This document shows positions 5,460-5,483 of a stretch of 5,483 nucleotides of DNA, piece after piece. Positions within the stretch are counted from its first letter, which is position 1; each line of letters begins with the position of its first letter. Below the pieces are notes generated by a model. That model was not told where the DNA came from, made no database searches, and saw only the letters and a list, made by a program, of their open reading frames with translations. This DNA is from JALZDI01 sp965653225 (GTDB taxonomy: Bacteria; Actinomycetota; Actinomycetes; Propionibacteriales; Nocardioidaceae). The stretch is from NCBI GenBank assembly GCA_965653225.1, contig CBFGZI010000182.1:1-5483 (forward strand), given 5' to 3'. A program made the translations under genes and the position numbers.

Positions 5460-5483
5460 ATGATCACGCCGGTGGACGTGGCG
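5460..5483 (+). CDS. N-terminal start of an unidentified protein (partial)
   Basis: ATG at 5460 opens a frame reading MITPVDVA to the window edge. It is preceded at 9-10 nt by AAGGACGG, a fair Shine-Dalgarno sequence. The codons end mostly in G or C. Eight residues are too few to assign a family. The gene is divergent from the SRPBCC gene, with 158 bp between the two starts. The start is inferred from the ribosome binding site and position only. Confidence 0.45.

Overview
The window is GC-rich, with mostly G or C at third codon positions. Several genes have little or no Shine-Dalgarno sequence and start next to a promoter-like -10 box. Together this points to an actinobacterial chromosome. 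I cannot name the genus. No RNA gene, CRISPR array, transposase, integrase or phage gene is visible. The window looks like ordinary accessory or housekeeping chromosome.

Layout, left to right. Bases 1-84 are the last 27 codons of an unidentified forward gene. Bases 176-2314 encode a 712-residue secreted protein with a Sec signal peptide, a sialidase/BNR-type beta-propeller region and a C-terminal beta-rich module. A 464-bp stretch without a convincing gene follows and ends in a 17-bp palindrome at 2756-2772. This palindrome sits directly on the start of a TetR-family regulator (2779-3438). The regulator overlaps by 4 bp (ATGA) a 262-residue protein with two VOC (glyoxalase/bleomycin-resistance fold) domains (3435-4223), so the two form a translationally coupled pair. 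A separate single-domain VOC protein follows (4396-4770), probably leaderless and flanked by near-identical 14-bp direct repeats. A reverse-strand SRPBCC/AHSA1-type protein (4840-5301) converges on it. The window closes with the first 8 codons of another forward gene (5460 onward), whose ribosome binding site lies inside an inverted repeat.

How the genes may work together. The best-supported unit is the TetR-VOC pair with its self-overlapping operator. By analogy with such operons, the regulator probably senses a small molecule and represses itself and the two-domain VOC protein. Three VOC domains and one SRPBCC protein, all small-ligand-binding folds, lie within 2 kb, but nothing in the sequence shows that they share a pathway. 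All three VOC domains lack the usual C-terminal metal-ligand glutamate, which argues for binding or sequestration, or for metal-independent chemistry. The secreted propeller protein appears independent of the rest. I see no clear sign of a wholly new system. The most checkable novelties are the operator architecture, the loss of metal ligands in the VOC domains, the paired cysteines of the secreted protein and the alternative hairpins over the last ribosome binding site.
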